A stretch of 7,873 nt of DNA from Verrucomicrobia bacterium 12-59-8 (GTDB lineage Bacteria > Verrucomicrobiota > Verrucomicrobiae > Verrucomicrobiales > Verrucomicrobiaceae). Both the position numbers and the translations under genes were made by a program. The number at the start of each line of letters is the position of its first letter. Position 1 is the stretch's first letter. The DNA lies in assembly GCA_002279765.1 (NCBI GenBank), contig NCCR01000196.1:1-7873 (forward strand). Direction: 5' to 3'. Of the stretch, positions 6,730-7,873 are shown piece after piece. Below the pieces are notes generated by a model. The model did not search any database. It was given only the letters and a program-made list of their open reading frames with translations, and had not been told where the DNA came from.

Positions 6730-7589
6730 TTGGGTGCAGGTGTTGGATTGCCAAACAGCATGCGCACCACGGACTCTACAGCAGGGGAAGGCGGGGCGGT
6801 GGCAGGCGGTGCCTCAACTGGCTTGGGTGGTGCCGCTGCCTGTGCAGATACGGAAGCTGGGGCAGGGGAGACCGGTTCATTCACCACGCGGGGCGGGGCG
6901 AAAGGCTGCGGGTCATCCGCGATGAGCTGCGCACGTGGTGGCGCGGGTTCGGCGGCAGGCATGGTTTCTGTGGCTGCCGTTGCCTGTGCTGGTTTTGCTG
7001 GCGGAGTGTTTGACAGGCTGGCGGTAGGATCGCGCAGCGGCAGATCCATTGTGGCGTTGGTGCCTTTGGCGTCATTGCCACTCTGACCAAGCATTTGATA
7101 GCGTACTTGGGGGGTGATGCTGATCGGAATGACCATGAGCTTCGGCGGTAGGCCGGTAAGGCGCTTCTCCCGCCAGGCGAGTTCGATGTACTGCGCGGTG
7201 ATGTTTTTCACCCTCAATTCGACCAGTTGCTCCGGCAGCACGGGGGGGACGACACAGCCGGTCTCGAGAATGATGTCCCCCAGCAGCACCCGCATGCGAC
7301 CGTCCGTCATGCGTTTGGTGCCCACCACGGGAAGTTTGAGCAGCTTGTCACGCACCCGGTTTTCCTCAGTGTCACCAGGGGCCTGGCGATTGAGCGCTTC
7401 GCTTTCGGATTCAAAGGGGTTGTGCTCCTCAGGTTTCACGTTTTCCGGCGTCTTTTCCTCCGGCAGTACGAGCTGGTATTGTACGCGCTTTTCTCCTTCT
7501 TCACCTGCGGCGGCGTCCTGGGCATGGCTGGAGGCCGCCACGATCAAGCAGATCAGGCCCGGCAGCAGCAATCGGGGGGCAAAGTTCAT
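6726..7589 (-). CDS. PilP-like periplasmic pilus-assembly protein with Pro/Ala-rich C-terminus
   Basis: The 287-residue product has a signal peptide (residues 1-23, MNFAPRLLLP...SSHA) with cleavage likely before Gln24. I see no good lipobox, whereas classical PilP is a lipoprotein. After an acidic linker comes HNPFE (56-60), resembling the [RS][DS]PF element before the PilP domain. A compact beta-rich segment follows at about 86-165, with VVGTKRMTDGRMRVLLGDII and the strands QLVELRVKNI and YIELAWREKRLTG, which follow the general pattern of the PilP/GspC homology region. Residues about 185-270 are low-complexity Pro/Ala/Thr, probably an extended linker, ending in a short hydrophobic stretch VESVVRMLFG (271-280). 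In known systems PilP bridges the PilN/PilO complex to the secretin; here the gene directly follows a PilO-like gene by 3 bp, which supports the assignment. It overlaps the next prepilin gene by 4 bp. The fold assignment comes from pattern and context only. Confidence 0.72.
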   Translation of the reverse strand: MNFAPRLLLPGLICLIVAASSHAQDAAAGEEGEKRVQYQLVLPEEKTPENVKPEEHNPFESESEALNRQAPGDTEENRVRDKLLKLPVVGTKRMTDGRMRVLLGDIILETGCVVPPVLPEQLVELRVKNITAQYIELAWREKRLTGLPPKLMVIPISITPQVRYQMLGQSGNDAKGTNATMDLPLRDPTASLSNTPPAKPAQATAATETMPAAEPAPPRAQLIADDPQPFAPPRVVNEPVSPAPASVSAQAAAPPKPVEAPPATAPPSPAVESVVRMLFGNPTPAPK

Positions 7590-7592
7590 AGG

Positions 7593-7871
7593 TTAGGATT
7601 TTTTGGCTTTTACCGGAGGCTTTGCGGGGGCCTTTTTCTTGTCCGCATCTGCGGCGGCTAGATCAAAAATTGGAGTTTCAAACGACACTTCCATTTTCAA
7701 CTGGCTGCCCGTGCTGCCTCCGGTGATCTGCACCACTTTCATGCGTGCGGTGGGCAGCCGGCGCTCGATGTCTCCCAGCCAGTTGAGCACTTTGGCGAAT
7801 TCTTCCTCAATGGTGAGCGTGGTGATGACGGATCTGGGAATAATTTTGTTGCCTGCTGTCTGCTTGGATTC
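7593..7871 (-). CDS. PilO-like inner-membrane alignment protein, C-terminal part only
   Basis: I read 92 residues in frame from the right window edge to the TAA at 7593-7595; the start is outside. The visible part contains a helix (TIEEEFAKVLNWLGDIERRL) followed by the strands ARMKVVQITGG and SQLKMEVSFETPIF. This helix-plus-strands layout is that of the ferredoxin-like C-terminal domain of PilO or GspM. A low-complexity Lys/Ala/Pro tail (DKKKAPAKPPVKAKKS) ends the protein. PilO pairs with PilN in the periplasm and contacts PilP; the PilP-like gene begins 3 bp downstream, which is the main support. Without the N-terminus I cannot confirm the expected single membrane helix and coiled coil. An internal GTG at about 7788-7790 could be mistaken for a start, but the frame stays open upstream to the edge. 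Confidence 0.62.
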   Translation of the reverse strand, partial: ESKQTAGNKIIPRSVITTLTIEEEFAKVLNWLGDIERRLPTARMKVVQITGGSTGSQLKMEVSFETPIFDLAAADADKKKAPAKPPVKAKKS

Positions 7872-7873
7872 GG

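Noticed and set aside
6740..7020. Repetitive-looking GC-rich DNA as a non-coding repeat
   Set aside because: It is the coding sequence for the Pro/Ala-rich C-terminus of the PilP-like protein, in frame and closing in an ATGA overlap with the next gene.
2288..7873. Assignment as the four-gene Verru_Chthon cassette (A-D) of Verrucomicrobia
   Set aside because: Cassette-like prepilin signals are present, but the PilO/PilP-like and PilC genes and the protein sizes fit an assembly-machine operon better. I could not match the proteins to the cassette families by eye.

Overview
The window looks like a chromosomal segment of a moderately GC-rich Gram-negative bacterium. My best guess is the Planctomycetes-Verrucomicrobia-Chlamydiae group, most likely Verrucomicrobiota. 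This is an inference from the secreted esterase, the divergent prepilin-like set, and the lack of Shine-Dalgarno motifs at every start; no marker gene in the window settles it. I see no tRNA, rRNA, CRISPR array, insertion sequence, integrase or phage gene.

Layout. (1) Positions 1-825, minus strand: 5' part of a secreted alpha/beta hydrolase, running off the left edge. (2) Positions 826-936: a short divergent intergenic region with an 8-bp dyad. (3) Positions 937-2175, plus strand: a complete type II NADH:quinone dehydrogenase (NDH-2). (4) Positions 2176-2287: a convergent intergenic region with a strong hairpin, probably a terminator. (5) Positions 2288-7873, all minus strand: a six-gene operon for a type IV pilus or type II secretion-like machine, entering from the right edge.

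In transcription order the operon is: the 3' end of a PilO-like inner-membrane alignment protein; a PilP-like periplasmic protein with a long Pro/Ala-rich C-terminus; a 327-residue prepilin (PilW/GspJ-like); a 544-residue PilX/GspK-like protein lacking Glu+5; a 182-residue prepilin (PilV/GspI-like); and the polytopic platform protein PilC/GspF. Spacing is very tight: 3 bp, 4-bp ATGA overlap, 9 bp, 4-bp ATGA overlap, then 42 bp. This argues for one transcript with translational coupling. In a plausible model the PilO/PilP-like pair links the inner-membrane platform to a secretin, PilC drives fibre assembly, and the three prepilin-like proteins form a priming or tip complex. The secretin, motor ATPase, prepilin peptidase, PilM/PilN and a major pilin are not in the window.

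The most interesting local signals are in the pilus operon. A degenerate 10-bp tandem repeat abuts a perfect 19-bp palindrome inside the unusually long leader of the 182-residue prepilin. A G8 homopolymer lies inside the 544-residue gene. Both could change the reading frame by slippage.
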